From Gemmatimonadota bacterium (GTDB lineage: Bacteria; Gemmatimonadota; Gemmatimonadetes; Longimicrobiales; Gaopeijiaceae): a stretch of 64,000 bases of DNA. The stretch's first letter is position 1. The number at the start of each line of letters is the position of its first letter. The notes under the pieces are model-generated. The model was given only the letters and a program-made list of their open reading frames with translations. It was not told the DNA's origin and ran no database searches. The stretch is taken from NCBI GenBank assembly GCA_022826005.1, contig JAJDVT010000121.1, forward strand, positions 142,450 through 206,449. The letters run 5' to 3'. Shown one piece after another: positions 9,201-17,861 of the stretch. The position numbers were made by a program, and so were the translations under genes.

Positions 9201-10732
9201 GGAACGCACAACCCGGTCCCGTCGTAGCGGAACTCCCGCAGCGACAGCAGGGACAGCAACTGGGGGAGTGCGCCGGTCAGGCCGGGGTTGTCGCCGATGC
9301 GCAGTGACGTCATGCCGACCAGTTGAGCAAGCGACATCGGGACGCTGCCCACCAGCCCGTTGCCTGACAGATCGAGCGTCGTGACGCGCCCGAGGGAGTC
9401 GACCTCCACCCCATGCCAACCGGCCAGGGCACCGTCTTCCAGCCAGCCTTCGGAGCTATTCCAGTCCGGCCCTCCGGTGGCCTCGTACAGCGACTCCAGC
9501 ACCTCCCGGTCCTCTTCGTCGCAAAGCGGGCCCACGTAGACCTCGAGCTGTGCGAGCCAGGGGGCAAAATCCGCCGAGCCGGGGGCACACAGCGTCTCAT
9601 TGCCGATGAAATGCAGAATGCGAAGGCGAGCAAGGTCCGGGAAACTGGACGGCAACGGCCCCTCGAACGCGTTCCGATCGATGCCGAGCCGGATCAGGTT
9701 GTGCAGGCTGCCGAGTTCCGCCGGGATCGGTCCGGAAAGATCGTTACGGCGGACGCGAAAGTCCTCCAGGTTGGCCAAAGCGCCCAGCTCGGGCGGAATC
9801 CGGCCCGTATCACCGTTGACGCCCAGGTTCAATTCCCTGAGGGCATGCAACTGCCCCAGCTCGGGAGGAATCGGCCCTGCCAGCTGGTTCCGCTCGAGGT
9901 CCAGGATCGCCAGGTGCGACAGGCCGGTCACCTCCGGGGGAATCGCGCCGACCAGGTTGTTCGCGTTGAGGTCCAGACCGGTGACGCGACCGTTCGGACC
10001 CGTGGTCACTCCGTGCCACCCGGCGACCGGCCGATCCGAGAGCCAGCCGTCGCTCGCCGTCCAACCCGGACCTCCCGTGGCTTCGTAGAACGCCACGAGG
10101 ACGGGCCGGTCCGGGTGAAGCACCGTGAGTTCCGACGCCCCCTGCTCGGCTCCCGAAGTAGCGGTGATCGTCACCGCGCCTCCGGCGACGCCACGCACCA
10201 GGCCCGACTCGTCCACCGTCGCAACCGATACGTCGCTGGACGACCAGCTGAACCGGCTCCCCGCCACCGCATGGCCGTTCGCGTCCTCGGCCGTCGCCGA
10301 GAGGCGTAGGGAATCGCCGACCAGCACGGTATCGATGGAGGGCGACAGGTCTACGGCGATTGCCAACTGGGACACCGTCACCGCCGCGCTCGCCGACACC
10401 GTTCCCGCGGTTGCGGTGACCGTGGCCGTCCCGTTGCCCGCCGCGTTGACGAGCCCGGTCCCGTCCACCGCAGCCACTCCCGTGTTGCTGCTCGTCCAGG
10501 TCACCGTGGCTCCCGTGATCGGCTGGCCGTTCTGGTCGCGCACCGCGGCGCGCAGCTGCACGGTCGCATCCAGCGCGGCCAACTCGACCGTGGGCGGGGT
10601 CACCGTGATCGCGGCCGGACGGGCGGGGGGCTCGGGAGGGGATGGCTCGGTGGTGTCGCCGCCGCAGCCCGCGGCCCAGGCACACACCACCAGAGCGATC
10701 GACCCCGGAACAACCGCCCCGAAGCGCCTCAA
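6272..10732 (-). CDS. secreted lipoprotein: two BIG2-like Ig domains, plant-type leucine-rich repeats, C-terminal metzincin-like zinc protease
   Basis: TTG start after AGGAGG; lipobox CAWAAGC; BIG2 motifs (TVTWTSSNTGVAAVDGTGLV); about 20 LRRs of form GPIPPELGNLSxLxxLxLxxNxLT; HELGHNLNLAHAPCGG (HExxHxxxxxH). Confidence 0.83.
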   Translation of the reverse strand: MRRFGAVVPGSIALVVCAWAAGCGGDTTEPSPPEPPARPAAITVTPPTVELAALDATVQLRAAVRDQNGQPITGATVTWTSSNTGVAAVDGTGLVNAAGNGTATVTATAGTVSASAAVTVSQLAIAVDLSPSIDTVLVGDSLRLSATAEDANGHAVAGSRFSWSSSDVSVATVDESGLVRGVAGGAVTITATSGAEQGASELTVLHPDRPVLVAFYEATGGPGWTASDGWLSDRPVAGWHGVTTGPNGRVTGLDLNANNLVGAIPPEVTGLSHLAILDLERNQLAGPIPPELGQLHALRELNLGVNGDTGRIPPELGALANLEDFRVRRNDLSGPIPAELGSLHNLIRLGIDRNAFEGPLPSSFPDLARLRILHFIGNETLCAPGSADFAPWLAQLEVYVGPLCDEEDREVLESLYEATGGPDWNSSEGWLEDGALAGWHGVEVDSLGRVTTLDLSGNGLVGSVPMSLAQLVGMTSLRIGDNPGLTGALPQLLSLLSLREFRYDGTGLCVPRDGDFRDWLASIPSWEGSGLDCPPLSDREVLEILYEVTGGARWTNNANWLSDRPLAEWFGVATSGEGRVVELSLFGNNLTGRIPGELAHLSALAHLNLSWNSLAGPIPPELASLSGLVRLILGQNDLAGSIPPALGRLSRLAILYLDGNDLTGPIPPELGNLSRLLLLALPQNALTGPIPPELGNLSDLRYLDLWGNALTGPIPEQLGQLSVLQRLNLAVNRLTGSIPAELGDLSGLDELYLGRNELTGPIPPELGRLARLRLLYLDNNELTGPIPGRLRGLSNLTQLRLDENRLTGSIPAEMGWLFNLSIMNLGGNRLTGRIPPELGNLSRLTRLELFGNGLTGPIPPRLGNLSTLVRLRLDGNELSGAIPSALVNLSRLRFLWLMGNQLSGTLPPEIGRDMISLRRMNLSNNSDLRGPLPSNLADLPPLEELVVTGTGLCASTDARFQGWLAWVKHAQVGPCGSEAGSRAYLTQAVQSLAVPVPLVANRAALLRVFVTAPGATTEHIPRARATFFLDGAKTYVADIPGSETPIPTDFGDAEGDLAKSANRWIPGSVVQPGLEMVIEIDPDSILPSGLGVAKRIPEEGRAPVLVKTVPPLDLTVVPFLFVRGPDSTIVEIALAMAAEEQANEMLWDAYTQLPISGFNVNAHQPILTSTNDPVDLLLETLMAYRLEGGRGYYMGIMEERVVGGQSGVAYVPGRVGFSAADPLVVAHELGHNLNLAHAPCGGAAGPDQAFPHLNGSIGVWGYDPRNGGALVPPDMPDLMSYCGPPAWVSDYSFVRALGHRRAGAANVAADASARNDGPTRTILLWGGAAADGKPFLEPAFLVDAPPSVPGVPGEYELIGRSAGGEVLFSVSFGMMEMADTDGRSSFAIALPVRAEWAGALASVILAGPGGAASLDLETDRPMAIVRDPESGQVRGVLRGADALQARAIAGGLLAADATRAAEVAGATGSVEVLFSRGVPAAVERRR
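7900..8960 (-). repeat. 72-bp-period coding repeat array (24-residue LRRs)
   Basis: Periodic 'caggttgcccagttcggggggaatcggtcccgtcag' units in antisense view, matching the LRR unit of the 6272-10732 CDS. Confidence 0.85.
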
Positions 10733-11011
10733 CGCTACCTCCTGACCCGGAATACCAGCTCTCGAGCACCTGGCTTGTCTGCCACCGCGACTCCACATGC
10801 ACGACGCAGAGCAGTACGCCGCCCCAGGTGTGATGCGGAAACTATCCACGGACACCTCAGCGGCGCCATTCCGCAGCGTCGGGGATCCCCCGAGTCAACA
10901 GCACCACAAAGCGGGGGTTGCCCGCTACAGTACAGCTGCATCAATGGTGTCGAGCGCGAATCCGCCGGGGTGTCCGAGTTATGATACACTGGGCGGGGCC
11001 ATCCACCCCTG

Positions 11012-12592
11012 TCAAGCAGTTCCACCCGCCCAGTCGAGCCGCCTCCCGGATCGCACCGCCTTCGTGCCCTTTCTCAGCGCGTACGCCTCGTACCCCACCG
11101 CCTGCAGCAGATTCGCGAACTGTCCCGACTGCACGCCGTTGTCGCAGAAGAGCACGTATCGGGCGTCCCTGTCGAGTGTGGCGGCGAGGTCGGGGAAGTC
11201 GCGGGGAAGGACGCGCCGGGCGCGGGGGTGCCGCCAGCCGTCGTCCTGTTGCGGGGGCCGGCAGTCGATCAGGCGGGCGCCGTCGGGAGGCGCATCGACC
11301 CAGAGGTAGTCCCGGCGCAGGTCGTCGTCGGCCAGGCCGCGCAGATGCAGCACCCTGCGGGCGTCCACCGCGCGGCCGACCAGGGCGGGGTCGAGCGGCG
11401 CTTCCTCGCGGTCCACTGCCAGGACCTTCGCGGCCGTGACCGGTTTGCCCTCCAGTATCGCGCAGTACTCCTTCACCCGCGCGGATAGGGCCGCAGTCCC
11501 GATCCGCTGCGCGATGCGGATGATCTCCTCCTTGTCGAAGCCGACGAGGGGGCGCAGCACCGGGCGTTCCGCGACCGATTCGATCGCGCGCAGGTTGCGC
11601 AGCGTCTGGGAGGACACCTGGCCGAGCGACTCGCCGGTGACGACGGCGTCGGCCCCGATCTGGGCGGCCACGCGCTGCGCGGCGCGGTACATCAGGCGCT
11701 TGAGCACGACCTGCCAGTAGCGCGGGGTCACGCGGTCCTGCAACTCCTTCACCGCCTGGCCGAAGTCCACGACGTGCATGCGCGGCCGGTCCCCGTAGCT
11801 CCAGCGATCGGCCAGCACGCGGGTCACCTCGATCACGGAACGCTCGAACGCCGGTCCGGCCAGGTTGCAGAAGACGTAGTCGAGGGCGACGCCACGCTTG
11901 AGCAGCAGCCACGCCGCGACCGCCGAGTCGAAACCGCCCGAGATCAGGCAGACCGCCCTCCCCTGCACGCCGAGGGGAAGGCCGCCGGGCCCCTCGGACC
12001 TGCCGCTGAAGAGCACGGCGCGCTGGTCGCGCACCTCGACGGAAACGGTGATCTCCGGCGTGGTGAGATCGACGGTGCCGTAGGGGTTGAGGGCGGCGCC
12101 CAGGTCGACGCAGATGTCCCTCGAAGAGAAGGGGTGGCGCCCGATCCGGCGGGCGGAAACCGCGTAACGGCGGCCGCGAACCGCGCCCCTGTAGAGGTCG
12201 TGACCCACACGGACGATCTCGTCGAGGTCGGCGTCGATCTCGGCGTCGACGCGGGAGAAGGAACTGAGGCCGAAGACGCGGGCTGCGGCCCGCATGGCAT
12301 GGTCGGCATTGCTCGTCGCCCGGTCGCCCGTGGCCCGGTCGCCCGTGGCCCGGTCCGCGGTGTCTTGTGTCTGCGCCAGGCTGTCCAGGGCGTTCTTGAC
12401 AGATAGTGTGACAAATAACCGGCTCCATCTGTCACGAACCTCCCCACGAACACCTGCCGAGCGAAGTGCGTCCTCCAGGTTCGCTCCCAAACGCTTCTGG
12501 AAGCGACGGCGAGTCCGATTCGACTTGCTGGCCACTTCGGCGGCAAGGCGCACGATGTAGCGGTCGGCGGCGGGTCCGGCGGATCCGTTCAT
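11012..12592 (-). CDS. thiI: tRNA 4-thiouridine sulfurtransferase ThiI with C-terminal rhodanese domain
   Basis: SRVDAEIDADLDEIV (THUMP region), AVCLISGGFDSAVAAWLLLKRGV (PP-loop), GESLGQVSSQTLRNL, and a rhodanese-like tail with VLFCDNGVQSGQFANLLQAVGYEAYAL. Confidence 0.92.
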   Translation of the reverse strand: MNGSAGPAADRYIVRLAAEVASKSNRTRRRFQKRLGANLEDALRSAGVRGEVRDRWSRLFVTLSVKNALDSLAQTQDTADRATGDRATGDRATSNADHAMRAAARVFGLSSFSRVDAEIDADLDEIVRVGHDLYRGAVRGRRYAVSARRIGRHPFSSRDICVDLGAALNPYGTVDLTTPEITVSVEVRDQRAVLFSGRSEGPGGLPLGVQGRAVCLISGGFDSAVAAWLLLKRGVALDYVFCNLAGPAFERSVIEVTRVLADRWSYGDRPRMHVVDFGQAVKELQDRVTPRYWQVVLKRLMYRAAQRVAAQIGADAVVTGESLGQVSSQTLRNLRAIESVAERPVLRPLVGFDKEEIIRIAQRIGTAALSARVKEYCAILEGKPVTAAKVLAVDREEAPLDPALVGRAVDARRVLHLRGLADDDLRRDYLWVDAPPDGARLIDCRPPQQDDGWRHPRARRVLPRDFPDLAATLDRDARYVLFCDNGVQSGQFANLLQAVGYEAYALRKGTKAVRSGRRLDWAGGTA

Positions 12593-12608
12593 GCCCTCGC
12601 TCCCGGGA

Positions 12609-13610
12609 CTAGTTCCAGGACAGCCCGCGCAGCTGCTCCACGTCGAGATTGCCGCCACTCAGCACGCACACGGTCTTCGTGCCGCGCGGCGCAACGACCA
12701 GCCCCTGAAGCAGCGCCCCCACCGGAGACGCGGCGGCACCCTCGGTGACCATCTTGGTCCTGGTCATCAGCCACAGCACGGCGTCGAAGATCTGTTCGTC
12801 GGGAAGCGTGACGATCTCGTCGACGAAGCGCGAGACGACCGAGCAGGTGTTGTCCCCCACCCGCAGAACCCGCAGCCCGTCGATGATGCAGCCCATCTCA
12901 TCGAGGACGATGCACTCGCCCGCCTCGACGCTGCGCTTCATGGCAGGCGCGCCGGAGGACTCGACGCCGATCACGCGGACCCCCGGATTGATCGACTTCA
13001 CGGCCATCGAGATACCGGAGATGAGCCCGCCGCCCCCGATCGGCACGACTACCGTCTCCACCTCGGGGAACTGCTCCATGATCTCGAGCCCGACGCTCCC
13101 CTGTCCCGCGATCAGATCCGGATCGTCGAACGGGTGGATGTAGGTGAAGCCCTCCGACTCGACGAGTTCGAGCGCCTTCTCGTTGGCCTCGTCCCAGATG
13201 CTGCCGTGCAGGACCACGCGCGCGCCATACCCCTCGGTGGCGGCGACCTTGGCGCGGGTCGCATTCACCGCCATCACGACCACGGCGCGCACCCCGTAGT
13301 GCCGCGCCGCGATCGCCACGCCCTGCGCGTGATTGCCCGCCGACGAGCAGATCACCCCGCGGGCGCGTTCCATCTCGGTCAGCCTGGCGATCTTGTTGAG
13401 CGGGCCGCGCACCTTGTACGAGCCGCCACGCTGGAAGAGCTCGGCCTTGAGGCGCACGTCCAGGCCGCACGCGCTGCTCAGGGAGCGGCTGGTCAGCATC
13501 GGCGTGCGGTAGACGTGCGGGGCGATGTTGCGGTACGCCGCCTCGAAGTCGGCCCGCGTGAGGGTGAGGCCCGGGATCCCGGGACGCGCAGATGTGGAGG
13601 ATTGCGACAT
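12609..13610 (-). CDS. threonine dehydratase / serine racemase-like PLP enzyme
   Basis: ELFQRGGSYKVRGPLNKI (PLP Lys), SSAGNHAQGVA, PIGGGGLISG: fold-type II PLP enzyme. Confidence 0.9.
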   Translation of the reverse strand: MSQSSTSARPGIPGLTLTRADFEAAYRNIAPHVYRTPMLTSRSLSSACGLDVRLKAELFQRGGSYKVRGPLNKIARLTEMERARGVICSSAGNHAQGVAIAARHYGVRAVVVMAVNATRAKVAATEGYGARVVLHGSIWDEANEKALELVESEGFTYIHPFDDPDLIAGQGSVGLEIMEQFPEVETVVVPIGGGGLISGISMAVKSINPGVRVIGVESSGAPAMKRSVEAGECIVLDEMGCIIDGLRVLRVGDNTCSVVSRFVDEIVTLPDEQIFDAVLWLMTRTKMVTEGAAASPVGALLQGLVVAPRGTKTVCVLSGGNLDVEQLRGLSWN

Positions 13611-13654
13611 GGCGGCGCCCCCCTCCGCGCCATCCACACGCGCTCCGCGCCCAC

Positions 13655-14707
13655 TCACGAGCTGATCCCCGGCAGCCGCACCGCACCCCCCAGCCACCCC
13701 CGCACATCGTGGGGGCGGTACGGGGCTTCCAGTTCCGCGCACTCCTCGTCGCTCAGGACCAGGTCCACCGAGGCGGCGGCCGCGTCCATCTGCCCGACCT
13801 TCGTGAAGCCCACGACCGGGGCGACCACCGCCGGCCGCGAGAGCAGCCATGCCAGCGCCACCTGCACGGGTTCGACCCCCCGCCGCCGCGCCACCCGCAA
13901 GGTCGCGTCGACCACGTCCCAGTCGGAGTCGTGGTCGTAGAGCTCGTCGGTGAGCGTGTCGGTTTCGTCCCGAGCCGCAGGGGCGTCCTCACCCACACCC
14001 GCGCTCCCGCCGCCCGCGCCCCCCTGCCCCCCCCGCGACCGCTTCCCCGTCAGCATCCCGCGCGCCAGCGGCGACCACGGAATTGCGCCGATCCCCTGGT
14101 CCACGCACAGCGGCATCATCTCCCGCTCCTCCTCGCGGTACACGAGGTTGTAGTGGTTCTGCATCGAGATGAAGCGCGCCCAGCCGCCCTGCTCCGACAC
14201 CGAGAGCATCTTCATCAGTTCCCACGCGAACATGGAGCTGGCCCCGACGTACAGGACCTTGCCGTCCCGCACCAGGCGGTCCAGCGCGGCCAGCGTCTCC
14301 TCGACCGGCGTGGTGGCGTCGGCACGGTGGATCTGGTAGAGGTCGATCCGCTCAAGCCCGAGCCGCTTGAGCGACGCCTCGCAGGACTGCACGATGTGCT
14401 TCGCCGACAGCCCGCCCCGGTTCGGTCCCGTCCCCATCCGCATCCGGACCTTGGTGGCAACCACCGCCTCGTCGCGGTTCGCGTACTCCCTCACCGCCTT
14501 GCCCGTGATCTCCTCGCTCACTCCCAGCGAGTACACGTCGGCGGTGTCGAAGAAGTTGATGCCGAGTTCGACGGCGCGCCGGAAGAACGGCATCGCCTCG
14601 TCCTCTTCGAGGATCCAGGGGCGCCACTGGCGGCTGCCGAAGCTCATGCAGCCGAGGGCGATTCTTGAAACGACGAGTCCGCTGTTTCCCAGAAGGGAGT
14701 ATTGCAC
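13655..14707 (-). CDS. aldo/keto reductase
   Basis: LGLGCMSFG-like N-terminus, GINFFDTADVY, YQIHRADATTPVEETLAALDRLVRDGKVLYVGAS. Confidence 0.9.
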   Translation of the reverse strand: MQYSLLGNSGLVVSRIALGCMSFGSRQWRPWILEEDEAMPFFRRAVELGINFFDTADVYSLGVSEEITGKAVREYANRDEAVVATKVRMRMGTGPNRGGLSAKHIVQSCEASLKRLGLERIDLYQIHRADATTPVEETLAALDRLVRDGKVLYVGASSMFAWELMKMLSVSEQGGWARFISMQNHYNLVYREEEREMMPLCVDQGIGAIPWSPLARGMLTGKRSRGGQGGAGGGSAGVGEDAPAARDETDTLTDELYDHDSDWDVVDATLRVARRRGVEPVQVALAWLLSRPAVVAPVVGFTKVGQMDAAAASVDLVLSDEECAELEAPYRPHDVRGWLGGAVRLPGISS

Positions 14708-14999
14708 TGGGGTGACTCCGGGGGCGCAGGATGGATGTGAGGTGGGGCTGGCGGCCGGGCGAGCCGCCGCAAGTCCACTATATCGCGAAAGCCGGGTGGC
14801 GGCACACCTCTCAGAACAGCCGCGCGTCCCAGGTCACGGGCCCTTCCCCCGCTACGCGCACCGCGCGAAAGTCCGGGTGGCTGGGATTCAGGACCACGTT
14901 GCGCCCCCAGGGACGCCTGCCATCCCCCTGCCGGTCCCCGCCCACAGCGATATCATATCCGTGACGAATCTCCCGACCCGAAAGGCAGGCGACAGCCCC

Positions 15000-17846
15000 A
15001 TGACCCCCCTCCCCCCCTCCCCACCCCTGCGCGGCCCGCTCCTCGCGCTCGCCGCCGCCACCCTCCTCCTCCCCACCCTCCTCCTCCCCACCCCCGCCTC
15101 CACCCAGGACCGCCCCCTCGTCACCCCCGACGACTACGGCCGCTGGGAGAGCCTCGGATTCGGCACGCTGTCCCCCGACGGGACGTGGTTCGCCTACACG
15201 GTCAGCCGCGTGGACGAATCGTCGGAGCTGCGCCTGCGGAAGCTGGACGAGGACTCGACGCGGGTCTTCGAGTGGGGTTCGGGTGCGCAGTTCTCCCCCG
15301 ACGGCCGCTGGTTCATGTGGACGGCCGGTGTGTCGCCCGAGGAGCGGGAGCGGCTCGCACGCGCGGAGGAACCGGTGCGCAGCAAGACCGTGCTGATGGA
15401 TCTGCGTACCGGTGAGACGCAGGAGTTCGAGGGCGTCTCCTCGCGCAGCCTCGACCCGACGGGGCGATTCCTGGCGCTGCGCGGGACCGCGCCCCGCGAG
15501 CCGCGCGGCAAGGGCGCCGACCTGCGCGTCGTCACCCTCGCGGACGGCGCGACGACCGCATTCGCCAACGTCTCCGCGATGACCTGGAGTCCGAACGGCT
15601 CCCTGCTGGCGATGGTGATCGCCACCGGCGGCGACCTGGGCAACGGCGTGCAGCTCTACGACGCCGTGGCCGGCACGGTCCGCTCGGCGGACGCCTCGGG
15701 ATCGCGCTACCAGAGCCTCCGCTGGCGCGCCGACTCCAACGACCTGGCCGTGCTCCGCTCCCGGGAAGACGCGTCGGCCGAGGAGACCGCCTGGGATGTG
15801 CTGGCCTGGCGGGGTGTGGACCGCGGTGGCGCCACGATGGTCCTGGACGGATCGACCTCCGGAGTCCCGGACACACTGGATGTGGGGGGGCGCGGCCCGG
15901 CCTGGTCCGAGGACGGCACGATGATCTCGTTCGGGCTGCAGGCGGATGAGGACGAGGACGCGGAGGAGGAGGGGGCTGAGGAGGGCGAGGAAGAGGGTGA
16001 AGGCGAAGAAGAGGGCGAGGGCGAGGAAGAGGACGAGGCCCCCACGGCCCCGGAAGAGGAGCCCGACCTGCCCGGCGTGCAGATCTGGCACACGAAGGAT
16101 GTCGATCTCTTCCCGGCCCAGGGCCGCTTCGGGGGCGGCAACCGCACGCTCCTCGCAATCTGGCGCCTTGACGAAGGCCGGGTGAGCGTCGTCGGCTCCG
16201 ACTTCGAGAGGAATTCCCAGCTTCTCCGAGGATGGGAGACCGCGCTGGAGGAGACCGACGAACCCTATCCCTGGGGCGCGATGTTCGGCCGGCCCTACCG
16301 GGACGTATGGGCCGTGGACACGCGGTCCGGCGAGCGGCGCCGGATCTTCACCCGGGTTCGCTACGAGTGGGCCAGCACGGGGGGCGGCTGGATGGTCCGC
16401 TGGGACGGTTCAGCCTACCACACCCTGAATCTCCGCACCGGCGAGGAGTACGACCTGACCTCCTCGGTGGACGCCGAGTTCGGCAACGTCGAGTACGACA
16501 CGCCGACCGACGTGACTCCGCCGGTGGGGTTCGGCCCGGCCGGCTGGCTGGAGGACGACGCGGCGCTGCTCCTCTACGACAAGTACGACATCTGGCGCAT
16601 CGAGCCCGACGGCTCGAACCCCACCCGGCTCACCCGCGGGGCCGAGACCGGCATCGCCTACCGCATGACCGGCCTCATCCCGGACGACGACGACGACGAA
16701 CCCGGCATCGATCCGCGTTCCCGCCCCTACCTGTCCCTCTACAACGAGAAGACCGAAGAGCGCGGCTACGCCCGCTTCACCCGCGGCTGGAACACTGCCG
16801 AGACGCTCATCCTGGAGCACGCTTCCGTCGGCGGCCTGACCCGCGCGGACAGCGCCGACGTGATGGTCTACCGGGTCATGGCCTTCGACGACCCGCCCGA
16901 CTACTTCCTCGCCGGACCCGATCTCTCCGATCCGGTGCAGGTCACCGAGATCAACCCCTTCATCGACGAGGTGGCGTGGGGGCGGGCCGAGCTGGTCGAC
17001 TTCGTCAGCGAGGCGGGGCGCGACCTGCAGTTCGTGCTGCTCTATCCGGCCGCCTACGAGCCCGGAACAGCGGTCCCGACCATCGTCTATACCTATGAGA
17101 TGCTGTCGCCCCAGATGCACTCGTTCCGGGTCCCCAGGGAGACCGACTACTACAGCTACACGGCCTGGAACCAGCATGGGTACGCGGTCCTGCTGCCGGA
17201 TATCGTCTACCGGGCGCGCGATCCGGGGGTGAGCGCGATCGAGTCCGTGCGCGCGGCAGTCGCCAAGGCCGTCGAGATGGGGGTCACCGACCCGGACGCG
17301 GTCGGGCTGATCGGGCACTCGTGGGGCGGCTACCAGGCCACCTACCTGCCGACCCGCACCGACATCTTCGCGGCCTCGGTGGCGGGCGCGCCCCTTACCA
17401 ATTTCGTGAGCTTCATGGGCCAGATCCACTGGAGCGGCGGCATCGCCGAAGTGAGCCACTGGGAGACCGGCCAGGGCCGCATGGAGGTTCCCTTCTGGGA
17501 GGACCCCGAGGCGCACCGGCGCAACTCCCCGATCCACGAGGTCCACAACATGGAGACTCCGCTGCTCATGGCCTTCGGCGACGACGACGGCACGGTGGAC
17601 TTCGACCAGGGCACCGAGTTCTACAACTTCGCGCGGCGGGCGGGTAAGCAGATGGTGCTGCTCGTCTACGAGGGCGAGGGCCACGGCTTCGGCCAGGAGG
17701 CGAACCAGAAGGACTACCATCGCCGCATCCTGGAGTGGTTCGGGCACTACCTGAAGGGCGAAGCGGCGCCGAAGTGGATCACCGATGGCATTGCACGCGA
17801 GGACCTGGAGGAGGAGAAGAAGCGGGTGGCGGCCGGCAAGCGGTAG
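15000..17846 (+). CDS. S9 family prolyl oligopeptidase-like peptidase, secreted
   Basis: Signal peptide at 15000; WD40-like propeller region; catalytic GHSWGGYQATYLPTRTDIFAASVAGAP, DDDGTVDFDQG, EGEGHGFGQ. Confidence 0.9.
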   Translation: MTPLPPSPPLRGPLLALAAATLLLPTLLLPTPASTQDRPLVTPDDYGRWESLGFGTLSPDGTWFAYTVSRVDESSELRLRKLDEDSTRVFEWGSGAQFSPDGRWFMWTAGVSPEERERLARAEEPVRSKTVLMDLRTGETQEFEGVSSRSLDPTGRFLALRGTAPREPRGKGADLRVVTLADGATTAFANVSAMTWSPNGSLLAMVIATGGDLGNGVQLYDAVAGTVRSADASGSRYQSLRWRADSNDLAVLRSREDASAEETAWDVLAWRGVDRGGATMVLDGSTSGVPDTLDVGGRGPAWSEDGTMISFGLQADEDEDAEEEGAEEGEEEGEGEEEGEGEEEDEAPTAPEEEPDLPGVQIWHTKDVDLFPAQGRFGGGNRTLLAIWRLDEGRVSVVGSDFERNSQLLRGWETALEETDEPYPWGAMFGRPYRDVWAVDTRSGERRRIFTRVRYEWASTGGGWMVRWDGSAYHTLNLRTGEEYDLTSSVDAEFGNVEYDTPTDVTPPVGFGPAGWLEDDAALLLYDKYDIWRIEPDGSNPTRLTRGAETGIAYRMTGLIPDDDDDEPGIDPRSRPYLSLYNEKTEERGYARFTRGWNTAETLILEHASVGGLTRADSADVMVYRVMAFDDPPDYFLAGPDLSDPVQVTEINPFIDEVAWGRAELVDFVSEAGRDLQFVLLYPAAYEPGTAVPTIVYTYEMLSPQMHSFRVPRETDYYSYTAWNQHGYAVLLPDIVYRARDPGVSAIESVRAAVAKAVEMGVTDPDAVGLIGHSWGGYQATYLPTRTDIFAASVAGAPLTNFVSFMGQIHWSGGIAEVSHWETGQGRMEVPFWEDPEAHRRNSPIHEVHNMETPLLMAFGDDDGTVDFDQGTEFYNFARRAGKQMVLLVYEGEGHGFGQEANQKDYHRRILEWFGHYLKGEAAPKWITDGIAREDLEEEKKRVAAGKR

Positions 17847-17861
17847 GGGAACCGCCCGGGC

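Noticed and set aside
16410-17747. 445-aa minus-strand ORF
   Set aside because: Antisense to the S9 peptidase catalytic domain.
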